Origin: Chaetoderma sp. LZ-2023a | Taxonomy: Eukaryota > Mollusca > Caudofoveata > Chaetodermatida > Chaetodermatidae | Assembly: GCA_034401795.1 (NCBI GenBank) | Contig: CM067366.1 | Coordinates: 69,060,014 to 69,124,013 of the forward strand | Length of the DNA stretch: 64,000 nucleotides | Direction: 5' to 3' | Shown here: piece by piece, positions 10,316-20,234 of the stretch | Layout: every line of letters starts with the position of its first letter | How positions within the stretch are numbered: the first letter of the stretch is position 1 | Position numbers and translations under genes: made by a program | The notes under the pieces: generated by a model | Database searches by the model: none | Told to the model about the DNA's origin: nothing | The model's input: the letters and a program-made list of their open reading frames with translations, nothing else

Positions 10316-10435
10316 ATTAACACATGGAACTCACTCCCTTCTGCTGTGGTTGAGGCAGCCACGCTCTGCGTGTTTAAATCAAAACTAGATACACACCTAA
10401 AGGACATAATATATGATCATGACATAACCAACTAA
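10316..10435 (+). pseudogene. 3' end of a non-LTR retrotransposon ORF2 (LINE fragment)
   Basis: The stretch reads through as INTWNSLPSAVVEAATLC followed by FKSKLDTHLKDI and a stop. This is the typical C-terminus of CR1/Jockey/L2-like reverse transcriptase proteins (the NxWNSLP...V...F...LD.H signature). The upstream coding part is absent, so this is a 5'-truncated dead copy, as is usual for LINEs. A short structured tail with TAGGCTACCCTACC and GATGCGGGGAATACCC follows to about 10570 and may be its 3' UTR. Confidence 0.7.
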
Positions 10436-10570
10436 TAGATATATAAGACAAATTTAGAAATATACCCAAATGCTAGGCGCAGCAGGGTAGGCTACCCTAC
10501 CATGAGCGTAGGCGTCACCCCGCAGCTGATGCGGGGAATACCCATCTGCGCCACAGCACCTCCCCAAGTC

Positions 10571-11169
10571 AACCACAGTCCTGAATAATGCCAACCAAAC
10601 AAACGTAAAAAAATGTTAACTAAACAATGTAAAAACCCTAATACAATACCAACACAGTTTCCTGAGGCAATAACAAGCCAAGGGCTTAGGCCTCGTAAAA
10701 AGAATGTTTTTTTGTGTTTGTTTCGAAAATTTTAACTTTTGTAAGCTTCATAGGCATGTTTAAGTGTATTGGTGTTTACTGAATGTTAGAATATATATGG
10801 GTCACTCTTTTGGCATAGTAATGCTCTGATGTAGTCTTCAAATCTATACTCTTGGTGCAAGTGGGCTCATCAGTATTCTTTGATCCTGGTTAGAATGATG
10901 GATTTTCTAAATGTTAATTTCTCTGGCCTTGTGTTTAATCAAATTACTCATTCTATGAGCTTCTGCTGACATAACAATACCTTGCAAAGAATAACAAGCA
11001 ATCGCCTATATGCGTTATAGCTTTGACTTACAGGCCTTGTCAAAAATCTCATAAACTGCCTACGGCTGGGTGTCCAATAGCATGTTTGCATACACATAGA
11101 CTTTTAGTCATAAGGCATCTTAACTGTCTCAGTGCTAAATTTTTGCAGACTACATTTTACATTCATTTT
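10571..11169. other. no gene recognised
   Basis: I found no exon, terminal repeat or palindrome of the window's families in this AT-rich stretch. Confidence 0.4.
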
Positions 11170-11281
11170 AACTCTGGACCTGCTGAATATTTTGAAAACA
11201 ATTTGACTGAAAGTTGTTGGTGGCTAAGCCACCAACAACCTTCAGTCAAATTGTTTTCAAAATATTCAGCATGTCCAGAGT
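11170..11281. repeat. near-perfect P2 foldback, 112 bp
   Basis: The arms extend from ACTCTGGAC outward-in through TGCTGAATATTTTGAAAACA and GTTGTTGGTGGC to the centre TAAG, then back to GTCCAGAGT. This is the most complete hairpin of the family and would form a long stem if transcribed. Confidence 0.85.
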
Positions 11282-11464
11282 TATGGCCCATTGAAATAAT
11301 AGTTTGGTGGCTTGCAGCAGCGAGACAGTTAACATATGTAGTCTGTCTTTATACCATGCATTTTCTACTGGTTGCTCATGAACAACATTCCTGCATGATG
11401 TCCTGATGTTGGATAGTGCAAAATTGGTGAAAGCATGGGGATTTGTGCATTCTAGTTTAACCAT

Positions 11465-12110
11465 GTCGGTGACCTTGATCTTTGGACCTCAAACTCGATA
11501 CTCTTCTTCGGGACCCTAAATCCAAACAAGAAACAAGTTTGGTGAAGATTCCTTCAATAGAACATGAGCTATTATGATGCACATACTCACGCATGCATGG
11601 ACATACAGGATATCTTTTATCAGAAAACTAAGTCGGAGGAGCAAGCCGTATATATCTTTTATCAATAGGAATATATGCTAATAATCTATGCTAAATCATG
11701 TTATAATTATACTTGCTAAATTTACTTTATTGTATATAATAGATCTATTTTCATATTTTATCTCGCCCATGTCAGGTTATAATTATACATATGCTGTTTT
11801 GTGAACTTGTCATCTAATATTCGTGAATTTTGTCTGTCAATAATTATAGTAATTTTTACCATTTCTTGATTGATTGATTGATTAATCACAAGTTTGCCAA
11901 ATACATTAGTTCCCTTCTGCAATTTATGTATTTGGCTTTATACATGAATGAATTTGTTTCACTCCGCAAAAATGTTAATCATATTACTTCTTAGCTTGTC
12001 TGTTTAGAAAACAAAAGAACTTGGGAATACGAAGAACACTGTACAGCACTGGCAGCCAACTTTGATTAGAGCAGCGGGCCAATTTCAAGACAACTAGCAG
12101 TACAAGCAAA
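11465..12110. other. no gene recognised
   Basis: AT-rich sequence with a short TTGATTGATTGATTAATC repeat near 11867. Nothing else is supported. Confidence 0.4.
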
Positions 12111-12182
12111 GTTGTTGAATATTTTGAAACCAATTCATCTATAACCTGTTGATGCCTAGTCAAATTAGTCTCAAAATATTCA
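12111..12182. repeat. P2 foldback, partly eroded
   Basis: GTTGAATATTTTGAAACCAATT pairs with AATTAGTCTCAAAATATTCAAC across a shortened centre. Confidence 0.65.
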
Positions 12183-12453
12183 ACATAATATATAAAGAAT
12201 TTATGATCTATGAGGGGTAGATGGTTAACGCTTACATGTAAATTTGCTATAACTAAAATATTAGGCCCATGGTCACCTAACAGACATCTTTTCAGTATCC
12301 ATTTCTGTTAACAATGTCTTTATAGGATTTCAAAAAATATTTACACCCTTTTCCAATGCAATGTATATATGCATTGTGATGGATTATTGAATGGTGAATA
12401 GTTATAATTATAGCTCTGAAGGCTATTTGCAGAATGGTATCAAAGCAGTGAGC

Positions 12454-12664
12454 TTCATGGTTGTATTGTTACCATACTTCATGGTTGTATTGTTACCATA
12501 CTTCATGGCTGTATTGTTACCATACTTCATGGCTGTATTGTTACCATACTTCATGGCTGTATTGTTACCATAGTTCATGCCTGTATTGTTACCATACTTC
12601 ATGGCTGTATTATTACTTCATGGCTGTATTGTTAGCATACTTCATGGCTGTATTGTTACCATAT
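12454..12664. repeat. 24-bp minisatellite, about 9 copies
   Basis: The unit is TTCATGGCTGTATTGTTACC plus ATAC. Variants carry GGTTG or GCCTG, and one copy is shortened at 12610. Because 24 is a multiple of three, one frame reads as an 8-residue repeat FMAVLLPY, but there is no other sign of a gene. Confidence 0.9.
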
Positions 12665-12954
12665 TTCCAGTCTATTGATAGTATCATTTTTCAGAGTCAG
12701 TATATACATATGTATATTTTCCATTTATTTCATTATCATTTACTATTCTGTATAAAACATCATCTTAGAAATTTGGCTGACTTTCAGTGTGTGATGCATA
12801 AATTAAATTATTATTTTATACATTTCTTGAATTTGTTTTAAATATGTCGCCTCCAATGTACTGTAGCATAGGTTTGTGCGCTGTCCCATACTTTGAAGCA
12901 CAGCGAGCTTACTTAGGGCAAGGTATGAAATATGACACGGTATGTACCGGTATA

Positions 12955-13314
12955 CCACTATTAGATGAATCCACTCTGTCACTCAAGTCTGATGTCGTAA
13001 TCAATTACATCACATGTAGGCTGACATCACAATCAAAATACATAATGAATGACGTATCTAGGTACGTCGAAAACATTTAAAAGTCTGTCAGGTGTATGAA
13101 TTGTATGTCTACTATTTAATAAACATTCTGTTGAATATTTTGAAACTAACTTGACTGGATGCTGTACGGCAACAGCATCCAGACAAATACGTTTCAAAAT
13201 ATTAAACATGTTAGCCATATAGTTACCTTGCAATTGGGATTCCGAGAGTTCAGGGTTCAAAGTATATGAATGAATACCTACACACACACACACACACATG
13301 TATGGGCGGAGCTT
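12955..13314. repeat. dispersed repeat with central P2 palindrome
   Basis: The palindrome is at 13129-13206 (GTTGAATATTTTGAAACTAAC...CGTTTCAAAATATTAAAC). The flanks with GTCACTCAAGTCTGATGTCG and GGGCGGAGCTTAGAG match those at 6440-6815 and 37660-37990. A (CA)n run at 13275-13299 lies in the right flank. Confidence 0.7.
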
Positions 13315-13690
13315 AGAGAGAGTTGATATCATCCTGATACTCAGAGATATTTCCTAAAGATCGTTCTAGCTACAATATTAGAGATTTTAAAAGAAACTGA
13401 CCCCCCAATAGGCAGGTTATGCATCTGTCAGTCTCGACGGATGTGCGAACCAACAGGGCACATGCGCAGACTGACACGTCCTCAGACTAGATATAATTGG
13501 CTGATAATAGCTAGTAATAAGCGTAAGACCTAGCCTCTGTGGGGCGGAGAGGCCGGGATCGTGTCAGGATGGTAAGTATCAACTCATGTGAAAAAAAATC
13601 CTTGATTTTGTTTATTTCACTTCAAAAGTATACTTCCCATCCTGATACTCACTGATATAGCCAGAATTCATAAGTGGTGGGAGGGAGGCG
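13315..13690 (-). repeat. 3' terminal repeat and internal complementary region of the older DIRS element
   Basis: The internal complementary region (about 13560-13665) has an ATT at 13614-13616 between its two arms. The outer arm of the terminus is truncated: only GAGTTGATATCATCC remains at about 13320, where a longer complement of 13574-13613 is expected. The segment with GCCTCTGTGGGGCGGAGAGGCCGGG is shared with 3100-3140, 29650-29690 and 63740-63780. Confidence 0.7.
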
Positions 13691-13693
13691 AAT

Positions 13694-13885
13694 CAAAAAA
13701 GCATCCGCTTTTGTTTCTACGAGAATTCTTAATACTTACCAGATGTACTATTATGATGTCTATTATCTAGTCTAGCTCAAAATAAACAATTAAAACTCCG
13801 CACTCTCCTGGTCCTGCCCCTACTGTGTCCGGGAATACCATAGCCGCAGGTACCGAGTCAATTCCCAATCACAGTCAGATTCGTC
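13694..13885 (-). repeat. 3' inverted terminal repeat of DIRS element B
   Basis: From ATACTTACCAGATGTACTATTATGAT to ACAGTCAGATTCGTCTTA it is the reverse complement of 20230-20385. The outermost part (13694-13735, TCAAAAAAGCATCCGC...) pairs with 13968-14011. Confidence 0.9.
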
Positions 13886-13952
13886 TTATGTTTGCTTTGG
13901 CAAACTGCGAAAGCAGCTCAGCCTCACCTCAGCGGGGCGGCTGAGGAAGGGC

Positions 13953-14054
13953 CATAGTACATCTGGTAAGTATTAAGAATTCTCGTAGAAACAAAAGCGG
14001 ATGCTTTTTTGATTCTACTTCGAATAATACTTACCAGATGTACTATTATGATAA
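13953..14054 (-). repeat. internal complementary region of DIRS element B
   Basis: The part at 13953-14011 is the reverse complement of the 3' outer end (13694-13755). The part at 14015-14054 is the reverse complement of the 5' outer end (20362-20401). The junction ATT is at 14012-14014. This is the DIRS template for joining the two ends into a circle. Confidence 0.88.
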
Positions 14055-14671
14055 ACTCCGGATTTCGACAGCCAGAAAATGCCGGTGGGAGGAGGTGAGG
14101 CTCGAACCAGCACTCAACTACCATCCAACAGAGAAGGTTGTGAAGAGACTAGAACCCTGGCATACGCTTGGGTTCTGCTATCTGACTCATAGAGTGCTAA
14201 ACTTCCATGGTCTAGACCGCACTCACCCCCCCCCCCCCCCCTCTTTTGTCCGCACAAAATTCAGAGGGCTGTCACTGGGGATGCAACACCCACCAGACCC
14301 GTGTCAGCCCCAAGTCTCAGCTAGGGCAGTCCAGTAGAGTGCAAAGAAGCTACTACAACTTCTAACTTTGAAAAAATATCAGTATATCGACTAGATTTTC
14401 AAATTGGAATGAGTCTAATGTCTGGTTGACAGGATAAGAATACTCTTGTACCAGACTATTTACCTAAGCAGTCTGGTATTTCGACTGTAAGTAAATATAT
14501 TTATAGTCACTTAATTAATGTAAACACTCACCATTTTTGAGTGCTTGATCTTTTCTTGATCATCACAGGAGCTCGGCCCAATCCACGGTCGTACTCAGTC
14601 ATGTACATAGCGTTTGTTCAGTGTAGGCGGAAGACTTTAGTGATGTGTGCGAAGTAGTGGTCGGACGTGGC
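14055..14671 (-). other. 3' untranslated region of DIRS element B
   Basis: No gene is supported. It contains a run of about 14 C near 14226-14240. The open frame that crosses it is chance reading of non-coding sequence. Confidence 0.6.
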
Positions 14672-16054
14672 TTAGTTTAGGTTTGACAGATTGGCGACGG
14701 CTACCGGATTAAGTGAGCTGGAGATGTCGCGAAGGTAGAAATCAGTGAATGACGACTCGGCATGCCATTGTGCTACAGACATCACCTCCTCTAATGAGAC
14801 ACCCTTATAAAGGGCCGATGATGCTGCTAGTGCTCGGACCTGATGGGCATTCGCATGATCAATTTGCTTTCCTGTAGCGATTTTGTGTGACATCTTAATA
14901 GCGTCAACTATCCAACGAGAAATAGTATCTTTCGAGGCACGTAAATGGGGAGCTTTGAGACATAACCACAGAGATTTCGGGTCGTCCCTCCACTCATTAG
15001 TACGTTTCTTATACATTTTAAGACATCTGACAGGACACCAAACAGAAGAGTTTGGGTCATGTCTAGTTAAACTTGGCAAATTGATCGGCTGTCCTGGATA
15101 TTTAAGTGACTGATTCTTTGACAGGAAACAAAGACGTGGAAGTAGTCGTAAACCTTCACCCGTGACGACAAAACGGTCTTGTTCGGCAGAAAGCGCATGA
15201 ATTTCGCTTCTCCTCGCCGACGCTGCTGCAACCAAGAAAACTGATTTAATAGTTAACAGTTTAATATCAATAGATCTAATCGGTTCAAAAGGAGCTTGTC
15301 CTAAAACCTGTAGAACAAGATATAGATTCCATGATGGGATAGGAATTGGCTGTCTAGGTCGCAGATTGCTCATTCCTTTGATAACTTCATTCAAGGTGTC
15401 ATTCTCCACTCCTTCAACAGTGAGACTGGGAATGACTGAAGCTAATGCAGACTTATATGCTGCTAGGGTAGAAGGTACAAGTTTGTCAACTTCGTATAAA
15501 TGACAGATAAAATCCGCTACGTGTTGAACAGATGCAGAAAAGGGATTAATATCTCCTCTCTCACACCACTGTGCAAATTTGTTGATTCTATAATTATATG
15601 TCTTTGTGGTTGAAACTCTTCTGGCTGAAGCAACAAACTTCGCTGCTTGCTCAGAAAAGCCACCCTCAATTGCACGCTGCTTGACAACATCCATGCAGTC
15701 AATTTGAACATTTCCGGTCTGTCGTGGAGGTACAGACCCTTGTTCTGAGAGATTAGATCTCTGGCGTCTGGCAGAGAGACTGGATTGTAGACCAGAAGGT
15801 CCAGCAGATCCGTAAACCATGATCGGCCTGGCCAATACGGGGCGATCAGTAGTACCTGGCACTCCCCCTCTCTTATTTTTGCCAGAACTTTCGGGATGAG
15901 AATTGTTGGAGGGTACGCATACGCGTACATCCCCTCCCAACTTATTGCCAGTGCATCTACTGCTAAGGCTAGCGGGTCCGGGATCGGTGACACGTAAGTG
16001 GCCATCTTTGCGTTTTGATTCATCGCAAACAGGTCGACATTTGGCTTGCCCCAT
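14672..16054 (-). CDS. DIRS tyrosine recombinase (element B)
   Basis: This frame has 460 codons starting at a true ATG (16052-16054), directly after a TGA in the same frame at 16070-16072. Residues 1-130 overlap the methyltransferase-like part of the RT gene and show no domain. The recombinase runs from about residue 133: a SAM-like N-terminal domain to about 225, catalytic arginine in SARRSEIHAL (281-282), HxxR (H404, R407), QWH (430-431), and the nucleophile Y440 in FTDFYLRD. The full R-H-R-H/W-Y set is intact. It would cut and rejoin DNA to insert the circular element at an AAT-like site. It ends in TAA or TAG just upstream of the 3' untranslated region. Confidence 0.93.
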   Translation of the reverse strand: MGQAKCRPVCDESKRKDGHLRVTDPGPASLSSRCTGNKLGGDVRVCVPSNNSHPESSGKNKRGGVPGTTDRPVLARPIMVYGSAGPSGLQSSLSARRQRSNLSEQGSVPPRQTGNVQIDCMDVVKQRAIEGGFSEQAAKFVASARRVSTTKTYNYRINKFAQWCERGDINPFSASVQHVADFICHLYEVDKLVPSTLAAYKSALASVIPSLTVEGVENDTLNEVIKGMSNLRPRQPIPIPSWNLYLVLQVLGQAPFEPIRSIDIKLLTIKSVFLVAAASARRSEIHALSAEQDRFVVTGEGLRLLPRLCFLSKNQSLKYPGQPINLPSLTRHDPNSSVWCPVRCLKMYKKRTNEWRDDPKSLWLCLKAPHLRASKDTISRWIVDAIKMSHKIATGKQIDHANAHQVRALAASSALYKGVSLEEVMSVAQWHAESSFTDFYLRDISSSLNPVAVANLSNLN

Positions 16055-17505
16055 TGTTTGAATAGAACCTCAGCTACCGATTGGTTGAGCTGCCATTCCG
16101 TCGGACGACAAACCGTCCTTCGACTGAGAGCATCCGCTAGGATGTTCAATCTTCCTGGAATGTGTGCTGCCCGAAGAATAATATTCTTCTCTTGGCACCA
16201 CAGCAGAAGGTTCCAAACCATCATACACAACTCTGGTGATCTCGTCCCGCCCTGGCGGTTCAAATAAGACACCACTGTCGAGTTGTCTGTCCTTATTAGG
16301 ACAACTTTGCCTTGAATCAGGCTCTCGAACTTTCGAAGTGCTAATACCACCGCTAGTAGTTCGAGCACATTGATATGTTTCTGCGCATTGGTCCGATCCC
16401 ATTCCCCTGACACTGACTGATTGTCCAATACCGCTCCCAAACCCGTCAACGATGCATCCGTAAAGATGGACATCTGAGGTTGAGGAGGTTGTAGCGGAAC
16501 ACCTCGCAGGAGATTCTGTTCGGATAACCACCACTGAAGGTGGAATATCAACGGTTCTTTGACTGGAATCCTCAGAGATAACGGATCCGTTTTCTGAGAC
16601 CAGAATGACATTAGATACATCTGAATTGGCCTGCGCCTGAGTGCCGCATATGGAACCACCCTCTCCAGAGATACTAGTAACCCCAGTATCCTGAGAAACT
16701 GGCGCGCCGTCAGATAGGCTCCTAGAGAAACCGACTCCAAAACTGCAATCAGGCTTTTGACTCTGCTCTCCGCCGGAAAAGCTACGCCGTCCCTGAGATT
16801 GAAAAAGATTCCCAGATAGACAAACTCCTGGGATGGAGTCAGTTCTGATTTCTCTAGATTTACAATCCAACCTAGATCCTTTAATAAGGCTAGGACTACC
16901 TGCAGATTGCTGCGCAGAGTGACTGGATTCCCCGCCTTCAGCAGCCAGTCGTCTATGTACGTGTGAACAGCTATGTTTCTCCTGCGAAGTAAAGAAGTCA
17001 TGGCGAGAACCACCTTGGTGAAGACCCTCGGAGCTGTGGTCAGGCCGAACGGGAGAGCATTGAATTCCCAAACATTGTCTTGGAATGCAAAGCGAAGGTA
17101 CTTCTGAAAAGGAATTGACATTGGAATATGAAAATATGCATCCTTCAGATCTATCGACACTCCCCACATGCCTTTCCTCAGCCCTGTCATTACTGCTGCA
17201 ACCGTCTCCATCTGAAATTTGGGAGAAAGAATAAACTTGTTCAACGGTTTGAGATTGAGAATTGGTCTCCATCCTCCGGTACGCTTCGGAACGAGGAACA
17301 TGATCGAATAGAAGCCCAGAGAAGACTGATCCTTGACTAAATGAATGGCCTTCTTCTGATGAAGAGATTGTATTTCTGACCGAATGGCGTCTAGACGATC
17401 TGATTCCCTTGGAACAGGAGTCCATATTGGAGTCGAGGTTAACGGAACTAACGATTGATGGATGAGCCAGTCCGGATCCGGAAGGAATCTGCACACAATT
17501 GTCGG
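15517..17505 (-). CDS. DIRS reverse transcriptase / RNase H / methyltransferase-like polyprotein (element B)
   Basis: The frame is open from just after a TGA at 17506-17508 and has no ATG before the RT core. Numbered from 17496, RT motifs are WRPILNLKPLN (76-86), SIDLKDAYFHIP with D116, LPFGLTTAPRVFT (148-160) and YIDD (180-183). RNase H supplies D347, E379, D404 and D455. The following region has VDLFA (487-491), DALAISW (514-520) and YPP (528-530), like Dam-type methyltransferases, with the usual N/DPPY reduced to AYPP. Lack of a start codon suggests frameshifting or splicing; a possible acceptor TTGTGTGCAG lies at 17491-17500 downstream of a branch-like GCTAATC. The last 45 codons overlap the recombinase domain. 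Confidence 0.93.
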   Translation of the reverse strand, partial: PTIVCRFLPDPDWLIHQSLVPLTSTPIWTPVPRESDRLDAIRSEIQSLHQKKAIHLVKDQSSLGFYSIMFLVPKRTGGWRPILNLKPLNKFILSPKFQMETVAAVMTGLRKGMWGVSIDLKDAYFHIPMSIPFQKYLRFAFQDNVWEFNALPFGLTTAPRVFTKVVLAMTSLLRRRNIAVHTYIDDWLLKAGNPVTLRSNLQVVLALLKDLGWIVNLEKSELTPSQEFVYLGIFFNLRDGVAFPAESRVKSLIAVLESVSLGAYLTARQFLRILGLLVSLERVVPYAALRRRPIQMYLMSFWSQKTDPLSLRIPVKEPLIFHLQWWLSEQNLLRGVPLQPPQPQMSIFTDASLTGLGAVLDNQSVSGEWDRTNAQKHINVLELLAVVLALRKFESLIQGKVVLIRTDNSTVVSYLNRQGGTRSPELCMMVWNLLLWCQEKNIILRAAHIPGRLNILADALSRRTVCRPTEWQLNQSVAEVLFKQWGKPNVDLFAMNQNAKMATYVSPIPDPLALAVDALAISWEGMYAYAYPPTILIPKVLAKIREGECQVLLIAPYWPGRSWFTDLLDLLVYNPVSLPDARDLISQNKGLYLHDRPEMFKLTAWMLSSSVQLRVAFLSKQRSLLLQPEEFQPQRHIIIESTNLHSGVREEILIPFLHLFNT

Positions 17506-17986
17506 TCAAGATTAGCGGATAAGACGCTAAATCGCTTGGGTGAAGATTCTCGACTCCATCTGTCTCCGAAGCCATCGGTAGTGGTTCCGCCGGAAACCCG
17601 TCAGGAACGAGCCCCACGGCCGCCCCGCGGCTTCTTGTGGTACGACGGTCCGGAACCGCCGCCACGGCTATCCTTCCGGTAGCTGCCTCGGCCCGAACCG
17701 CCACCCTTCCTGTCTTCCTCATACGGCCTCTTACTAGAGGACTTGTATGAGGACGAACGGCCAGGTCCTTGCGATCCGGATGACCTATGGGCATCACGGC
17801 CAGAAGGACGGAAGGGCGATCTAGGACGCTGCCTCTGCTGCTCCTGTCTATGCTGACGGTAGGACTGTTGCGGCTGAGTCCTCTTAGTCGACTTCCACGA
17901 CTTGCCGACCACTTCTTGCTCCGCCACCATTGACGCAACCTTGGAGAGCGCTTGTCGTGCCGAGCCGCCGAACAAGCCTGGACCAA
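16070..17986 (-). other. long open frame overlapping the RT gene (element B), in phase with the recombinase
   Basis: This frame is open for 638 codons, overlaps the gag end and most of RT/RNase H, and is in the same frame as the recombinase ORF, from which only one TGA (16070-16072) separates it. The same relative frame is open in elements A (80-1480), C (32044-30746) and the decayed copy (22761-22120). No domain is recognisable. It could be the N-terminal part of a long recombinase protein, as in DIRS elements with heavily overlapping ORFs, or a by-product of codon bias in RT. The annotated first codon is not ATG. Confidence 0.5.
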
Positions 17987-20135
17987 TGAAGGGCGCAGAA
18001 GATAATGCAGCCCTCATTTCCGGTCCTGGTTCTACACAATCGAGAACCATTCTCCGTCGCTCTGCCAACGTTCTAGTGATTACCCTGGCCAGGCAATCCT
18101 GAGACAGGTGCATGGTGTCCCGAATAACTCCGGGAGCAGCCTCTGGCACCTGTCCGCCTTCCGCCGTACAGTCCAGCATACCCTGCAAGATGGTACACCC
18201 GTGCGACAGCGCAGCCATGGCTGCCCTGGCCGCATCCTCAATGAGCATAAGCTCATTGAACGGGTCTTTGTTGGTCTGCGAAACCAAAGGACGTGACCGC
18301 CCCTTAGCCTTCCCAGCCAACGGCCTATTCAGCGCCTCTCGTTCCGCAACGGAAAGCCGTGGAACCCGGGCGTACTGATGATAGGCCAGCTCCGGAAAAT
18401 GGACCCTACTCCTTATCCCCTTCGGGGCCTTTGGTAATGCATAGTCTGGCTGAACCAGACGGTATGCCGCAACTTCCAACATGTCAGAAGTCTGCGTATC
18501 CAATGGAAGTGTCGGCATGGCAGAAGAGCCACTTGACAGAGCGCTAGCCGCACGCTCTGACATCCGTTCCATCGCCGGATCGCGCTGAGATCCTAGATCA
18601 GATGCCAACCCGAGACGATTGGTCATCCATCCAAGGACCTGCACCCATTCAGCTTCGGTGCAGAAAACGGACTCGTCCATCAAAGAACTGCCGTTCTCAT
18701 CCTCCCTCTCTCCCTTAGATGAGAGGGCCACCGACGATCCATGCTGGGCGCTACGATACGCGTCTCTGCCAGGACAGAGCGCATCCATAACGCGACTACC
18801 GGCGGCACCGGTGTCTAACGAATCGCCAGACACGGATTCCCCGCAATCCATCGGCTCCCGCACGGGATCCGGGACTATGACCGCCTTAACTACGGCTGGT
18901 ACCGTCACTCCGATAGGAGCCGCACCTAACGCCGCCGGGATACCAGCAGGAACCGCAAAACACGGCTCCGCCGGCATTTCCGGTTGCACAAATAGCGGAT
19001 GGAATATGCCCGACGGAACGTCGACATCACCATCCGCCTGGCAAACCCGTACAAATCCCGAGGGCGACCCCTGGGACGTACTAGGCCTTGCCGTCATCGA
19101 AAGATCCGGCATGCCGGAATCCTCCATTAGCAGCAGATCTTCCTCCTCTACCGTCGGCTCTTGAGCCAAGGACAGAGAAGGGGCAGGTGCATGACCCTCA
19201 GCAGAACTAGCCGGACCACCTAATGGTTGTCCTGCACCAGCTTGCCTCACCGGGACCATGGACTGCAACGAGTCAAACATCGCCTTGAACTGGGCCGCCC
19301 ATACGCCCAGCGCTGAATCCATTCGTTCATTCAGACGACCTTCAAGTCCCATAAGAGACGCCTGCTGCAACTTCGCTGCCTTGTCCTTCGCGATCCTCTC
19401 CAGCCTCGCACGTCGATCCCTGTCAAACTCTGCCACCATTGCCGACGACCACTTCACGCACACATCACAAGGGCTGCCGACCTTACACTGAGCGCACGCC
19501 ACACAGTGATGTCCCAAGTACTTCCGCTTCATGAACCTGTTGCACTTCTGGCACAACGTGTCCGGATTCTTAGGTTTCTGCGAACACAGAGAAAAATTAA
19601 AACGCTGCACATGACAAATGATGACGAGCAATACGCACAATCGACTTGATAGTTAAGATTTCTTAAACACATTAACTTTCTCTTAAATTAATGATAATCA
19701 AGTTCTTAGGCAGGAAATATTTGAAACTTTTTTGAGTGAAAATTTTTTAAAACACACAACTCAGCCTTTAACTAGCGTTAAATAACCAAGGCTACATCGC
19801 CGATCGCTACAAACACCCTCGACAACGAAGCGAAAGCTAAAATCGGCGATAAACAGAGTGCATAGACACACCAAGCCAAGAACGACATAATACATGGGCG
19901 CCGCCATCTTGGCCAAGGGCGCATCCATCTTTAGAGGAACCGAGTCGCAAGAGAAAATTAACCGAGTACCCGAATTAAACTAAAAGTTAACGGGTACAGA
20001 AGTGACTCCAACAATGGCTAACATTTTAAAACAATGTGCCAATTTAAGGAAATTTCAAACAGTCATTATGGCACGAATGTATAAATTCTAGATTGATACA
20101 ACCTGCCCCTGTGATGATTTCCCCAGTTCCTCCAT
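17601..20135 (-). CDS. DIRS gag-like protein, two exons (element B)
   Basis: The large exon (19577-17601, 659 codons including the stop) follows a strong acceptor TTCTCTGTGTTCGCAG (19578-19593). A small first exon (20135-20103) reads MEELGKSSQGQ and ends at CAG|GTTGTA; joining the two keeps the frame. The intron would be 525 bp. The spliced protein starts with a cysteine/histidine cluster (C20, C23, H34, H35, C36, C39, C42, C48, C51), likely a zinc-binding fold. It has a conserved GPGLFGG motif (coded near 17964-17984) shared with element C, and ends in a basic Arg/Gly/Ser-rich tail suited to binding RNA. Gag would package the element RNA. The first exon and intron are inferred; the large exon is solid. 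Confidence 0.75.
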
Positions 20136-20234
20136 GAAGCCACCGATGTAAATCCTTTCAACAACCGATAACCGCTTAAATTAACGAAAATTTGAGCACA
20201 CTAAAATTGCGACTTGACAAAAACGCAAAATAGA

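Noticed and set aside
11023..11406. 127-codon frame over the P2 hairpin
   Set aside because: The frame includes both arms of the foldback, so its apparent repeats come from the hairpin.
14038..14337. 99-codon frame starting in the internal complementary region
   Set aside because: It crosses a C-run and an untranslated region of DIRS element B, with no similarity to any protein I recognise.
18619..19164. 181-codon plus-strand open frame
   Set aside because: It lies antisense to the GC-rich gag gene of DIRS element B and has no domain; it is a shadow frame.
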